Positions 27,822 through 40,142 of a stretch of 64,000 bases of DNA are shown piece after piece. The notes beneath the pieces were generated by a model that made no database searches, was not told the origin of the DNA, and saw nothing but the letters and a program-made list of their open reading frames with translations. Each line of letters opens with the position of its first letter. The stretch's first letter is position 1. Made by a program: the position numbers and the translations under genes. Origin of the DNA: Oasisia sp. SBJ-2009 (lineage: Eukaryota; Annelida; Polychaeta; Sabellida; Siboglinidae); contig OZ024865.1 of assembly GCA_964017155.1 (NCBI GenBank), positions 45,438,051 through 45,502,050 on the forward strand. Reading direction: 5' to 3'.

Positions 27822-30800
27822 GCACTTCAGCCACCTTCACTGGAGAACGCAGACCCAAGGATGATGCTGTCTTCGAAGCTGAAGGGACAACGGACGAACT
27901 GAACTCAGCTCTTGGGTGAGACTTCTTAAGATGCTGGTAGACTGACAAGGAAGCAACAGTACTGAGAAGTGTTTAAGGCTGTTCTTTCATGGTTGCTATT
28001 TAATCAATGGATTTATGCAACCCTGGTTCCTAACTGAAATACACCAAAATATTTTGGAACACCATGAGCTATGATAGAAAGGGGTTCTTTATTGTCCCAA
28101 GTTGTAATAAAAGGAGATTCCTTGAGAATATAAAACATGTCGTAATGTATACAATTAGTTATGAATATATAACTATAATTTCTGGTTTGGACTCAATCTG
28201 CCTGTGTTATCCATATATGGCATGGTTATTAATGTTTATTTAAAAACAATTCTAATAAAATAAAGGCATACAATTACATGGAATTATTGTATAAACAGGA
28301 TTATGTACATTACAGATAATTTAAAGTTTTCAAATAATTCCTTATACTTATAATTTGGACACAAACTAATCTCTTTGTTGTGTCCCAAGAAATAGCTAGT
28401 TTAATGATGGCAATCATTTATATCACTGGCTTCCACAGAAGCTAATTACTATGTAAAATGCACACTTTTGATTGATGGTTTATATGAAAGACAGGGAAAC
28501 AACTGTGCCTGTTATTACCGTCAGACACTGAGCTTTGCTGACAGTGGAACAGACTTGGAGATGATTACAGTGATCTTAATATACAGAACCATCACTGCAT
28601 GCCCTACAGTTAAATGTAATATGCCTATGCAGCTGGTCTGATAGCAGCGTACATCAATTACCAAATCATTTTATTTTGAAAATTATTAGGATATCAGAAT
28701 AATTAATCAGACTTATAATAATAATAAATTTGGTATTGCTACGTTCCATTACATTCCAGTTCATGTGTTTAGTGGTGGTACTGTGTATTCCATTAAGTCG
28801 TGATTCCGTTGTTGTTTGTTAGTTTGGCGATGGAGCATTGTAAGGACGCAGGCCTGGACCTTACAGACAGACTCTCCCTAGTACGTACTACGTACACAAA
28901 CACACACGGTGTCCATTGTAGCCTACACAGACACTACTTGGACTCTTACTATTTCTCACGTTACCACATTCTATAAACTATGTTGGTTAACATTTAGCAA
29001 ACCTGAGAAAAGCTTGAGAAAAGCTAACAATGGATAAATCTTGAGACTGTTTTATTAACATGTTACCTCTTGAAAGAAAATCCAGCCAAAGCAGAATCTG
29101 ATGGAAAAGTGTTGTCAGAATGTGTTTTGCTAATATGATCAGTAAATTAATCTTAAGGCAAAGAGCGCTATTTCAATTATGATTTGATAATCTAGAAAAT
29201 TGACACAATTTGGCAGAACTGATTGGACACTTATAATTTTTTTTGGAAGTTGTCGTTGAAGACGTCCCCCAACCACTTTTCAACAACATTACTTCAATTC
29301 AGTGTGTGAAGAAATAAAACAGTATTATTAAAACCAGAGAACACAATTTTGATGTTACACATAATATTATGTACAATCTTGAATATGTACAATCTTGAAA
29401 ACACCCTGACTTTGGACCATTAGATAAAAACAAAAGCTTCACAGAACAATACATAATATTAACAGATAATATAATTATACATTACAAATTATATTCTAGC
29501 ATTTTTAGTTTTAATGATCAGACATTTATAATCGTAATTTGACTTGTGAACAGCATAGAAAATAAACCTTATTAAGAGTGACACTTAAAAATGAAACAAC
29601 ATCCAAATTTGCATTAAAACGACTGTGTTTCTTAAAAAGGTATGTTCAGTGCTCAAAAACCATTACTCCATGTTAAGCAACTCAATCATCAAGGTGAAAA
29701 AAAAATTACATAAACAATGCAGATTTCTACAATGTGTCTCTAAAGATGTCTGGTGTATGCAGGTTCAGTCGGTGTTAATGGATGTTGGTGCTTCTATTGC
29801 TACACCAAAATCAACAGCCCGGGAGTCACACCTAAGTAAGTAATAACTCATCATGTGACAAGAAGTTTGACTAATAATGTAAACTTTGTTATGTGTTTAA
29901 ATACAAATACTCTTGAGGGATTCAAATACAAATGTAATTAAATACAAATATATTGGAAAGTATTTCAAATACTTTTTAAAATAAAAAAAAAACTTTTAAA
30001 TGTTCAGGATATATTAATTACTATGTAGGTAAAAGAAAAACAGCTCATATATAGAGACATTTAGTACACTTCTGAAAATATTGACAATTATGATCAACCC
30101 GTTATGAAAATGTCTTAGTAAACTGTGATTGGTCAGTGAATGGTGTCTTTGGTGACAGAGAGGACAGTCTTCAGCACGGACCACGTGACAGACCTGGAGA
30201 CCTGGATAGACGAGTACACAGCCCAGCTGACTCCACTCAAGAACTTCATTCTTCCTGTGAGTCACATCTTGAGGCGGGGTTGTCTGTTCATTACCCACAA
30301 TCATTATTGGCAAGAAGTTGTCTGATCATTACCCAGAAACATTATTGGCAGGAAATCGACTGTGTCTGGTCTTGAATGTGGAAATATCGCAAATGTGCTT
30401 AATGTTGGCGGCTTTGATATACACCAACTTGCATTTGCATTATTGATATTTTACCAATCAACATTGTTTAAAATTTATTACAAAGAATTAAAGTTAACCT
30501 ATTTATATACAAAATATACTGTCAAACCGTGGCAGACAGAGATTTAAAACCTCCCCATGTGTCAGTACCAGGGTTCGCACAGGGCGCCGAAAGTCTCGAA
30601 TGTTCTTGAATTTGATTTTTTCATTCGAGTTCTTGCCATATGGTGCTACATATGTACTGACTCAGTACATATGTAGCACCATATGGCAAGAACTTGATAG
30701 AGAATATCTGCATATGCATATCTCAACTCCCGCAAGACCACGTACTTCACTCGATTGGTCAATAACATTATATTAATATGCAAGAAACACTGTTTGCTAT

Positions 30801-31550
30801 GTGAATGGTGCATTCAAGTTCTTACTTCTGTCTTGAAGATGCTATTTTATGGTATTTTTGACTGGTTTGTCGTTTGTGTTTGTAGTCAGGAGGCAAGGCA
30901 AGTGCCTCGCTGCACCTCGCGAGGGCCATCTGTCGACGGGCAGAGAGAAGGTGAGTTCTCACACACACAATGCCTCATTCTCCCTCCCTCTCTGTCCCTC
31001 CCTCTCACCTTCACTCCCTCCCTCCCTCTCTGTCCCTCCCTCTCACCTTCACTCCCCCCCCTCCCGCTCTGTCCCTCCCTCTCACCTTCCTCCATACATG
31101 TCACTCCGTGAATCCACCCTTGTTTCCTCCCTTATACCATTCCCTCTCTTTTTTCTCATTCTTGCCTCCCTTCATCTCTCCCTCCCATGCTCCATGCTTC
31201 CTTCACATAGTTCCTTATTGCCCCCTTGCTCATGCCTTTCCCTGTCTCCCTGCTTTTCTCTCTCTCCCTTCCTCCCATGTTGCCGCCCTTCTCCATTTCT
31301 TGCTCCTTTCCTACCTCCCCCACCCTCCCTCCCTATCTCTCCCTCACTCCCTTTCTTTCTCCACATTTCATCCCTGCACACAACTTCAGTGTCTTACCTT
31401 CCTTCCCCCTGTCCCTGTTGAAGTTCAGTACATTTCTGTCATGAATACATTAATCTGATGAACAAAGTTCCAGGAACACAAACAACACACACATACACAT
31501 GCATACATACACATCACCACACACATGCATGTACGCACGCACACACACAC

Positions 31551-31590
<40 letters not shown>

Positions 31591-31754
31591 CACACCAAAC
31601 ACAAAAACCACACATACACACACGGAAGCATGCACACACACATGTACACACAAACACACGCACATACACACACATGCATGCACACACACATATAGACACA
31701 ACATACCCATGCATGCTCACATACATGCATGTACACACACACATACGCATGCAT

Positions 31755-31828
<74 letters not shown>

Positions 31829-32915
31829 TGTCTATGAGTCCTGTCTGCCTCTGAATAATCTTCCAAGTAAAGAAATGAGAACCAGACCGGGTCGTCATGT
31901 GACTGTGTCTTGTTGGTCCAGGGTGGTGCCTTTGGTGAGAGATGGAGAAATGGACAATGAACCGGCCAAGTACCTCAACAGGTTTGTGCTTACACACTTG
32001 TGGTGTGTTATTTATCAATGATATGGCTGTAGATCCTGTAGTGTTATTTAGCAATGATATGGCTGTTGATCCTGTAGTGTGTTATTTAGCAATGATATGG
32101 CTGTAGATCCTGTAGTGTGTTATTTAACAATGATATGACTGTTGATCCTGTAGTGTGTTATTTAGCAATGATATGGCTATAGAACATGTAGTTTTGTTTA
32201 GCCATGATATGGGTATAGATTCTACTTGTCTCTTTTTCTGGAAGATCTGTCTTCATGAATATGTGTGTTTCGAAGACCAGTTCAGTAGTGCAAATAATTT
32301 ATAAGAAGTTCCTCTTGTAAACCTGTGATTATCATTTACCAAGCGTTTTGACGTCATAATATTGTTCACAATTCAAGGAATGTAGTCTTGGACTGGCAGT
32401 GTTTGATGAGGTTTGGAATAAAATGCCTGTTAGAAGTACAAAACACCTGTTTTGGAAGAACACTGTTGTACTATGATATTGTGCGAGGTTGGAACCTATC
32501 TATCTCTGGGTCACCAGTGTGTGTCCTATATTGGATTACAATACTCAGATGTGTGAGACATCATTATTTGTTTAACTTCCAAAGAATAGCCAATGTCTCA
32601 CGGTGACCTCCACGGTAAATTGTTACTGGGGTGGCGCCACCAAGCGACCAACACAGTAGCTAAATTTATATATTATATTAACATTAGTAGCACGCCGTCA
32701 GTTGTGTTGCCCTCGAACATGAAGTTTGTACATTAAACAACTGCTCGTGGCGCAAGTGTCTTGCTGTAATAACAGTTGCGATTGATCCGGATGTTTTTCC
32801 CGACAGACTCAGCGACTTCCTGTTTACTGCTGCCCGCCACGCAGCCATGTCGGAAGGGAAGGACGAGACCATTTACAGACGGGTGCACACGGGACACGAC
32901 CACAAGGACAAGTAA
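27822..32915 (+). CDS. MMAB: Cob(I)alamin adenosyltransferase, mitochondrial (MMAB), 5'-partial, seven exons
   Basis: Exons by splice consensus and phase: 27822-27915, 28823-28880, 29763-29835, 30159-30256, 30886-30950, 31922-31981 and 32807-32915 (stop TAA at 32913). All junctions are AG/GT and all phases match, giving 184 complete residues. The family transfers adenosyl from ATP to cob(I)alamin in mitochondria, making the cofactor for methylmalonyl-CoA mutase. Visible hallmarks are TGERRPKDD and the following [12 protein letters not shown] (ATP-binding N-terminal region), [38 protein letters not shown] with CRRAERR, and [16 protein letters not shown] near the C-terminus. The N-terminal third is absent: transit peptide and the TKTGDKG-type loop. 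No such exon lies in 27491-27821, so the upstream exons must lie beyond or left of the satellite array. Introns carry microsatellites and a palindrome. No frameshift or stop interrupts the exons, so the gene looks intact where visible. Confidence 0.95.
28881..29762 (+). other. MMAB intron, no further feature seen
   Basis: AT-rich intron between the second and third visible MMAB exons. It contains short direct repeats (for example tatgtacaatcttga twice near 29370-29400) but no recognisable transposon, RNA gene or additional exon. Confidence 0.6.
30277..30354. repeat. Tandem ~38-bp duplication in MMAB intron
   Basis: Two adjacent copies of a segment starting gttgtctg and continuing tcattaccca, then attattggca, lie 20 bp after a splice donor. 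They differ at a few positions. Confidence 0.75.
30628..30694. repeat. Perfect inverted repeat, 33-bp arms, 1-nt spacer
   Basis: The left arm (30628-30660) begins agttcttgccatatgg and the right arm (30662-30694) is its exact reverse complement, separated by a single C at 30661. The 67-bp palindrome lies in the MMAB intron between exons 30159-30256 and 30886-30950. A near-perfect palindrome this tight could be a miniature fold-back element or a locally templated inversion. Confidence 0.95.
30970..31400. repeat. Pyrimidine-rich low-complexity tract with a ~50-bp tandem repeat
   Basis: The + strand is almost all C and T. In 30976-31090 a unit of the form tccctccctctctgtccctc followed by cctctcaccttcac is repeated about three times, and the remainder is irregular CCCT-rich sequence. 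It lies in an MMAB intron directly after the donor at 30951. Confidence 0.85.
31488..31825. repeat. (CA)n microsatellite, interrupted
   Basis: CA dinucleotides are interspersed with catgcatg, cgca and cata interruptions, and a pure (CA)n run covers about 31760-31825. It lies in the MMAB intron, ending about 95 bp before the exon at 31922. Confidence 0.95.
32004..32222. repeat. ~47-bp minisatellite, about five copies
   Basis: A unit of the form gtgttatttagcaatgatat followed by ggctgtagatcctgta repeats about five times with growing divergence to the right. The array starts about 20 bp after the donor of MMAB exon 31922-31981. Confidence 0.9.
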
Positions 32916-33385
32916 CGAAGGACATTAATTGTCAACATATAATATTGAATTTATATGTCTATGTATGTGTATTTCTATGGAGTAATAACTGTATAATCAT
33001 GCCGTTATCTTTGCAAGAGTAATTTATTGGCAACTTGCAGTAACTTTGATCGTGGTAGGTAATTTATTTTAGATTTCCATAAAATCAGTGTGTATAGTAA
33101 TTGATCAATTCCAAGTGCTTTCTTCTCATTAACATTGATACATTATATAACTCCTACAAAACACATATGGGAATTGTTCTAATTGTAAATTGCATTCGGA
33201 TATCAGTCCTATTATTATAATATTATATTGTAGTGACATTTATGGCACTTATGTGGGCTAAGTAATGCTGCGCTTGGCTGGTGGAAATTGCAAGGTAACA
33301 TAATATCTGTCAAGAGCAGAACTCGTATTAACAGGGTATGCTGATGATATTCGTCATACTGATTTGACACAAACATTGTGTTGTC

Positions 33386-33391
33386 AATAAA
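33386..33391 (+). promoter_or_regulatory. Candidate MMAB polyadenylation signal
   Basis: AATAAA lies about 470 bp downstream of the MMAB stop codon, before the first intergenic microsatellite. It is the first clear hexamer after the stop in the sense orientation. Actual use is inference. Confidence 0.45.
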
Positions 33392-33461
33392 GTAATACTA
33401 ACAATGAAGCTTTACAATGTGGTGTATCACTTATGCAGGCATGCACACGTGCACCCCCACA

Positions 33462-33462
<1 letters not shown>

Positions 33463-33502
<40 letters not shown>

Positions 33503-33510
33503 ATACACAC
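33463..33510. repeat. (CA)n microsatellite
   Basis: A short, nearly pure CA run downstream of MMAB. Confidence 0.9.
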
Positions 33511-33949
33511 TCTATCGCGGGAAATTAATATCGGGGACTCAGAGAAGCAGAACTTCACAACACCACGCCCGCCATTTCTGCTGTCCGTGATCACAATGTC
33601 AGAAGACAGGCTAGGTCAACCTCACCAAGCTGTAGGGTATGATGCGGATATTGTGCAGCTATTGTATGTGAAGACAAGTGCAAAGTGGGGAAGACAAAGT
33701 AAATGTAAATAATTAATTGTAATGTTTGTACAATTTTCAATCTGCACCCAGAATGCCCTCAAAGAGTTGTACGTATAATACCAGTGTGTTGGGCCTACAC
33801 CACTTCAGTGGAAAGGTTGTTCCCGTTTACAATTGTTCTGTCGATGATGTCTTGATAGCTGGGTCCGTCCATTGCTTTCGGGGTTTCTTGGATAATTTTC
33901 ACCCCGTGACAGTCGTCCGCCAAAGCAGCGTTCCGCTACAGTGACCCTG

Positions 33950-33954
<5 letters not shown>

Positions 33955-33992
<38 letters not shown>

Positions 33993-34010
33993 TGTGTGTG
34001 TGTGTGTGTT
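33955..34010. repeat. Compound (GA)n(GT)n microsatellite
   Basis: About 36 bp of GA repeats are followed directly by about 20 bp of GT repeats. Confidence 0.95.
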
Positions 34011-34777
34011 GGGACAGTCGATGCCTGAGTATGGTAGGCCGAAGTGGGTGAGGTATCATTGTTGTGTAAAGTGGAGGCCTTCTTCTAAAGCGGTAAAACA
34101 AATTACTTGAATGGTGCAGAATGACTTCGTTAAAGAAGTGGACTGAGTAGAGAGGCTGGGCAGGTGTTTGCAAGAGCCGTCTTGGTTTCGCCAAACTTTG
34201 TAAATATATCCACATTCGTTATAATAATGCTTACATGGTCGGTGGTATTATCGTTGTAATATTACCCATGAACATAGTTATAAAACTAAAATTATTAATA
34301 ATCATATTAAAATAATGCGAATATTACCAGTAGTAATGATAATGCTTAAATAAGCCATTTGCAAAACATTAATGTAAAAATGTATAACAATAATATTTGT
34401 ATTACCTTATGATGGAAATAGAAAATATTATTTAAGTGTAAATTTACGATACATTCAAAAAGGCGCCGCGGTGCTGAAATCCCAGAAGGCACCAACTCCA
34501 AGTCCAATAGCTCTGATAATGGGGAACTGACATAAGCCCTACATCAATCTATGCCGTTATGCAACTCCGACCTCACGGTGTCAACCGTAGAGGAAGCCTA
34601 GAGACGGGACTCCTATTAATCATTGCGTGACATTCGAAACGCAGCGCCGCCTTGCGGGCAAATAGTTGGCAACACGGAACAAGCAGAAATGGCTGTGCGC
34701 CAGTAATGTGAAAGAACATTTTGGTATTTGCAACAGTAATTAAAATAACTATTTTTGTGTGAACATAAGATAAAGAT

Positions 34778-34930
34778 GAGATATATTTATTATGTGGCAA
34801 CTTTACAGTTGGATTGTACATGTACATTCATACTAAAATAAACAATTCCATACAATATCATATTAATGTACAACGTTAGCATATCTTGTTAAAAATTAAA
34901 ATCATCATTGGAAACCTACGCAATAAATTT
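34778..34930 (-). mobile_element. 3'-end fragment of the CR1-like retrotransposon family found at 58523-61666
   Basis: About 150 bp matches the 3' untranslated end of the element at 58.5 kb in the same orientation. Shared blocks include tttattatgtggcaacttt, ggattgtacatgtacattc, tactaaaat, caattcca and agcatatcttgttaa. Similarity ends near 34930, so this is a severely 5'-truncated copy. It is not embedded in a TGTGCG array. The rest of 34011-35035 is AT-rich intergenic sequence with no other recognisable feature. Confidence 0.85.
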
Positions 34931-35035
34931 ACTGAGAATGGCAAAAGGGTTCAACTGTTGTTTTACTGTTTATCAATTCAAAGCTAAGTAAATGAAAAAA
35001 GGAAATCTTGTCGTTTTCCTAATTTAATTGTGTAC

Positions 35036-35480
35036 TTTCAAAACGGTTTTGTAATTAACGGTAGAGCCCGTAATTGACCCAACTGTTATCTTGCAACATG
35101 TTAATGGCCATTGGTCATCACGCTAATTGGGCATGGCATATCTGTTACCCTGTCACCTCTCGGGCTTCGGCCAGATGGGTGCTTATCGCCTTCCACATAT
35201 GTGGAGGATTTCCTCGTTGGGTAATTTTATCCCAATTTATGATGACAAATTAATTTATTTGCCAAAGATTATGACTGGGAATGGAAATCTTCCACACACC
35301 TCCCTGTATCCACTGTACACTGGCAGAGGAAACAGACATTCCTTTAATGGTCCTCAGTTAACTACACTCCTAATTTGTCCCGGACTGGGCGACTATGGCC
35401 CCTTAGCCCCTTCTCTGGCTACGCCACTGCTAGTGTGTTAGTGTCAACCAAATATTCGGAGATGCTTAAAATATAACTAA
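35036..35480. repeat. ~430-bp interspersed repeat, copy 1, with hAT-like terminal motif
   Basis: Starts near aaaacggttttgtaattaac and matches 36452-36905 in the same orientation at roughly 80-85% by eye. Shared blocks include gggcttcggccagatggg, gactgggaatgga, tggtcctcagttaactacac and ccggactgggcgactatgg. Near its end, 35415-35429 reads ctggctacgccactg, the reverse complement of cagtggcgtagccag, which resembles the terminal inverted repeats of many hAT transposons. No partner end is seen, so it would be a remnant. Confidence 0.8.
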
Positions 35481-35494
35481 ATTACAAGATAAAC

Positions 35495-35555
35495 TCTGTG
35501 TGTGTGCGCGTGTGTGCGCGTGTGTGCGCGTGTGTGCGCGTGTGTGCGTGTATGC

Positions 35556-35600
<45 letters not shown>

Positions 35601-35698
35601 TGTGTGTGTTTGTGTGTGTGTGTAATGCTTGTATGTGTTGTGTGTGTATGCTTGTGTGTGTGTGTATTTCTTTGTGTTGTATGCGTGTGGTTTGTGTG

Positions 35699-35762
<64 letters not shown>
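35495..35762. repeat. Compound (GT)n / (GTGCGC)n / (AT)n microsatellite
   Basis: 35495-35545 holds gtgtgcgc-type units. 35550-35695 is (GT)n with TTTG and TATG interruptions. 35700-35762 is a nearly pure AT run. Confidence 0.95.
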
Positions 35763-35763
<1 letters not shown>

Positions 35764-36251
35764 TCTGTGAGCGCGCGCTATATTATATAAATGCAATACA
35801 TTCCACCGTGCCGACAGCCCAGATAATAATGTTTTTATGAACAATTATGGTTGGTGAAATGTTATGCTTCATGACGAATTGTTTTATGACAGGATCATTT
35901 GCGTGTACGGAGAAAGCTATATTGACTGCGTATTGTTCACAACTTTAACTTCGCCCCCGTTGTGTATGGAATGTTCTGGTAGTTATATTATGAGCTCGCT
36001 TTTCTGGAATATGAATGGGCGCGGCGATTTAAATGATAGCATGGAGATTATTATAAATTGTGAACGGTTAGATTATAAAGTTGAAATTGTGAACGGTTAG
36101 ACTATAAAGTTGAATCTGCTTCCTTAGAATATATTTATATTACATGTAATTTATGGTGTACAACATAAAAAAAATATGTAACATAACAAATAGAAGAGGC
36201 ACACTCTCTTTAATAATTCGAATGAAAGAGAAAGGAGGACACACGCACTGA

Positions 36252-36254
<3 letters not shown>

Positions 36255-36302
<48 letters not shown>

Positions 36303-36345
36303 ATATATATTTATTTATTATATATATAATATATATAAGTGTGTA
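36255..36345. repeat. (AT)n microsatellite
   Basis: Two AT runs separated by short TTTA interruptions. Confidence 0.95.
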
Positions 36346-36451
36346 TGTAAAAAGTGAGATAGTTTAATCACTTTAATGATAAAACAAATAAAATATTACC
36401 ATCCTGTCTAGATCTTTAATGCAAACTCAGAACTATATATATATGGAGAAA

Positions 36452-36905
36452 AACGGTTTTGTAATTAACGACAGAACCCGTGATTGACCCAAATATTTTC
36501 TTGCACCATTGTATTGACATGTTAATAGCCATTAGCCATCACGTTAATTGAGGATGGTATATCCGTTACCCTGTCACCACCCGGGCTTCGGCCAGATGGG
36601 GGCTTATCGCCTTCGACACAAGTGGAGGATGTCCTCGTTGGGTAACTTAATCCCAATTTAATGATGGCAAGTTAATTTCTCTGCCAAAGGATATGACTGG
36701 GAATGGAAGTCTTCCACACGCCTCCCTGTATCCCATGTACACTGACAGATTATGAAACAGGCATTCTGTTAATGGTCCTCAGTTAACTACACGCCTAATT
36801 TGTCCCGGACTGGGCGACTATGGCCCCTTAGCCCCTTCTCTGGCTACGCCACTGCTAGTGTGTTATTATATTTAGTGTGAATCAAGTATTCGGAGATATT
36901 TCAAA
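36452..36905. repeat. ~430-bp interspersed repeat, copy 2
   Basis: Second copy of the family at 35036-35480, including the ctggctacgccactg motif at 36840-36854 and the same following bases (ctagtgtgtta). Because similarity continues past the hAT-like end in both copies, the two arose by duplication of a larger segment, not by two independent transpositions. Confidence 0.8.
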
Positions 36906-36919
36906 TATAATATGAACTT

Positions 36920-37090
36920 TGACTGAAGTAACAGGGCAATTGTTATTTTGCATCATGCTGTTGATATATTAATACTCATTAGCGATCACGCACATTGAGA
37001 ATGATATTTTCGTTTCTCTGTCACCTCCTGGGCTGCAGCCAAGTTGCTGCTTATCGCTTGCGACAGAAGTAGTAACTTAATCTTGTTTAT
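36920..37090. repeat. Partial, diverged third copy of the ~430-bp repeat
   Basis: Begins directly after copy 2. Weakly preserved blocks include tctgtcacctcctgggct followed by a cagccaagttg-like segment, gcttatcgc, gacagaagt and taacttaatc, in the same order as in copies 1 and 2. Confidence 0.55.
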
Positions 37091-37104
37091 ATGGCGACAA
37101 TAAA

Positions 37105-38060
37105 AGTATGGTAACGATGTTGTGTGCCCACCACTTCGGTACGTTTAGTAGAAAAACATTTACTGCGGAAATGATATAAGGATTACAAACATACGTATTC
37201 TTATTTGCAAAGAATATTGAGTGTTGTGCAGAACTATCACATATTTTCATATTTGTAGATGTATACCAACATTCCCGTGCACAACTAACCTTCAATGAGG
37301 ACACACAAGATTGTTAGGAAGGAATTTCAGTGATTTTGTTCTTTTGTAGAAACCCTGCATGACGAGGATCTCACATTCTGATGCGGCATAAAAAAGAATC
37401 ATGAAATTAACAGTTTTAAAAATATTAAACCCATTTTTATATTGTTATAACACATTGCGTGTTTGCCACATCCATTAATTTGCCACATCCGCAAATTCCA
37501 TTATTTTGGGACTGAGAATAATTACGTTATGGTGGTTTATGTGTGGCCACCCATTCAGTAATTTCCATTGAAAATCAATGATGGCGGGAAGTGATAATTG
37601 ATTAAAACAGTGATAATGTCGGATGCGTTGCATGCTATCATATATTTTCCAAATACAAGGTTATAATCTAAAATTAGTGTGCAATAATAACATTAAGTGA
37701 GGATATACAATAACATAATTTTATGTAACTCTGTTTTTGTTGAAAATATGAATTACGAGGATTTCAGTTGCTGACGCAGCAACGATTTTAAAATGAGCTA
37801 TGTGTAATCACACCTTCAGTAAGTTCCGTAGACAAACATATACCTTCGAAATAGGATAACGGTTAAAATGAGCGATTCACATAGAATGCAGTGACGTCAC
37901 ATATGTCTATACCTAGCAACATATGCGAACATTATAGTGCAATAAGAAGCCTGAATGTTGATATATGATGTTATTACATAGAACATTAATACATTTTTTC
38001 ATGAAATATTGAATGGCTTAGATTACATGTTGCAGTAGATAAAATTGTCTAACATCCGCA
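37105..38060. repeat. Decayed ~400-bp tandem repeat, about three copies
   Basis: Three stretches (about 37105-37400, 37540-37800 and 37800-38060) share ordered but diverged blocks: a caccacttcggtacgtt-like start, a gaaaaacatttac-like block, catattttc with taccaacatt-like variants, then gagga(c/t)a(c/t)acaa and a cgaggat(c/t)tca-like end in the first two. The order supports common descent; identity is low. Confidence 0.45.
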
Positions 38061-40142
38061 ATTGTTAACGTATCAAAGTAACTACGGCTGTGAAGCATAT
38101 GAAAGCTGTCGATACACAATCCCATTCAGCATTCAAGATCCCTGACAGGTATCGTTATATCGCTTGCACTGCCAACATCAACTAGTGGATGAGAACAAAC
38201 ATACTTCAATTAAAAGGGCAACATACTTGAAGGTTTGTTTAGGTATCAGAGGCACTGCACAGAAAGTTACCTGGAATAACAAAGATCGACATTGGATATG
38301 TCCAAGTGATCTCTAGTACAGGTGTCAGAAATTACGGGGTAATGTTTGATGCCGTGATCACAATGCAGCAACGAGTCAGTGTCGTATGTAAATCGTCCTC
38401 CGGCACTCTCATTCGAAACGTCGTTAAAATCACAAAACACTCAGCCACGAATTGCCGAACAGATCGTCTATTGTTCCCTATGTGACCTGTAATGGTGCTC
38501 TCCTGCTATCACGTCACTAGCATCATAGCAATACAGAATAACATGTGCGACATTTGTTTTCACAAGTATCATTTCCCTTATGACATTTGCGAACGAAAAA
38601 GGTAAAAACAAATCATATTGGTTTTTCGTTGTCATATATCAAGTACAAAAACAAAATTCGTTTTTCGTTTTTGCACTTAGGAAGCGTCGGCTTCGGCTAG
38701 CCTGTAAAAAGGTGGTGGCTTCGGCGGGACAATTTGACGATGTTTAGAAAACAAATTCCTTAAAGTGCACTGATGCCGAAATGTTGTCATTGTCGACACG
38801 ACAAATAAAATGAATATTGGTCGTTTCGGTGCCATTGTGTTATGAACTATTTCGATAAATTAATAAAATATATTCAACTTGCCGAGGAACACTACTTTAT
38901 TAGTTGTTTCTAAACTTCTCTCAACAGTACTTTGTAATAACTTGTAGTTTCACTCCCTCGCATACACCCACACATACACTTATGGATTATCGTTATATGT
39001 CAAATGAATTACATTTATAATGAAGTTAAACAAAACGCTTTATATAAGTGTATCGCATTTGCAAATGTATATAGTGCATAATATTGTATATTACAGTGTG
39101 ATTTCCCTGAACAATTTAAATTCATTTAAATCATAGGCAATGTATATATGAGTGCAGTGTTTAATTTGGGCATGTTTTATAACATTCAATTCAATAACGT
39201 TATTGTGCGGTTAAAACAATACATTAAAATGGATATTTTATTTTCACATGCACATTCGAATGCCTGTAATATTATTGTTAAAATATACAAAAGCAGTCAA
39301 AATATATTTATTGCTGCACTGAAATGTGTAAAAAGCATCATAATGAGAAATAATAATAATATTAACTAAGATAGGTATATATATAATAAATAAAACCACG
39401 CATCACCCAATTGTTCATACATGTTATAAATTATGTACTTTGAAACAGCATTTAAAACTAAAATGGTAGAATGAATTAAAGATTTCATAAAATATTGTTT
39501 TTCCTAGCCAGTTTCAAAGGAAAATATATGTTATACTGATGTACCGGATTGTTAAATATATGAAAGACTCTTCGTTATATAAACTGGACGGCTCTCTCTG
39601 GCAACAGGCAATCGGTTTCCTAGCTAAGTTCATAACATAACGTATACAAGTGTTTTTTTCTTACTAGTCTGTCCATCTCTAGTTTTAGATATGCTTAGTA
39701 CTAGTTTGTGCATTCAAATATACTTTACAGAATATTTAAAATTTCAGACACTTTCACGTGATAGTGCAATCTTAATTACATACCTATAGGTTATAGAAAC
39801 AAACATTTATGAACACGTATTAATGAATTCTACAAAACACAAATCTGTTATTTGTTAACTAGTATGGTTTTGACCGCATTATCCAACATATTGTGCTGAT
39901 CTAAAAATAATTGATACAATGACTAAAGTAATAATTATTGATCAAAACCAGATATAAATGGGTGTATTTCATAATGAGTCCAAAGTATTCGACACACCTG
40001 ATTATGCTATATAAAAATTAAAATAATGTGAAGTAAACATGCAAATAAATAAGAAAGTAAGTAAAAGCGTTATTTTGTAATTTAACCATGTCACGCGGTA
40101 TGTCGTCATTTTTGATGGGCCATCTTCACTCAACACCTATTT
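38061..40142. other. AT-rich intergenic DNA, no gene recognised
   Basis: No convincing coding region, RNA gene or transposon was recognised. A short oligomer at 38655-38685 (aattcgtttttcgtttttgc) has a reverse-complement relative near 40722-40745. It could be residual inverted termini or low-complexity coincidence. Confidence 0.5.
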
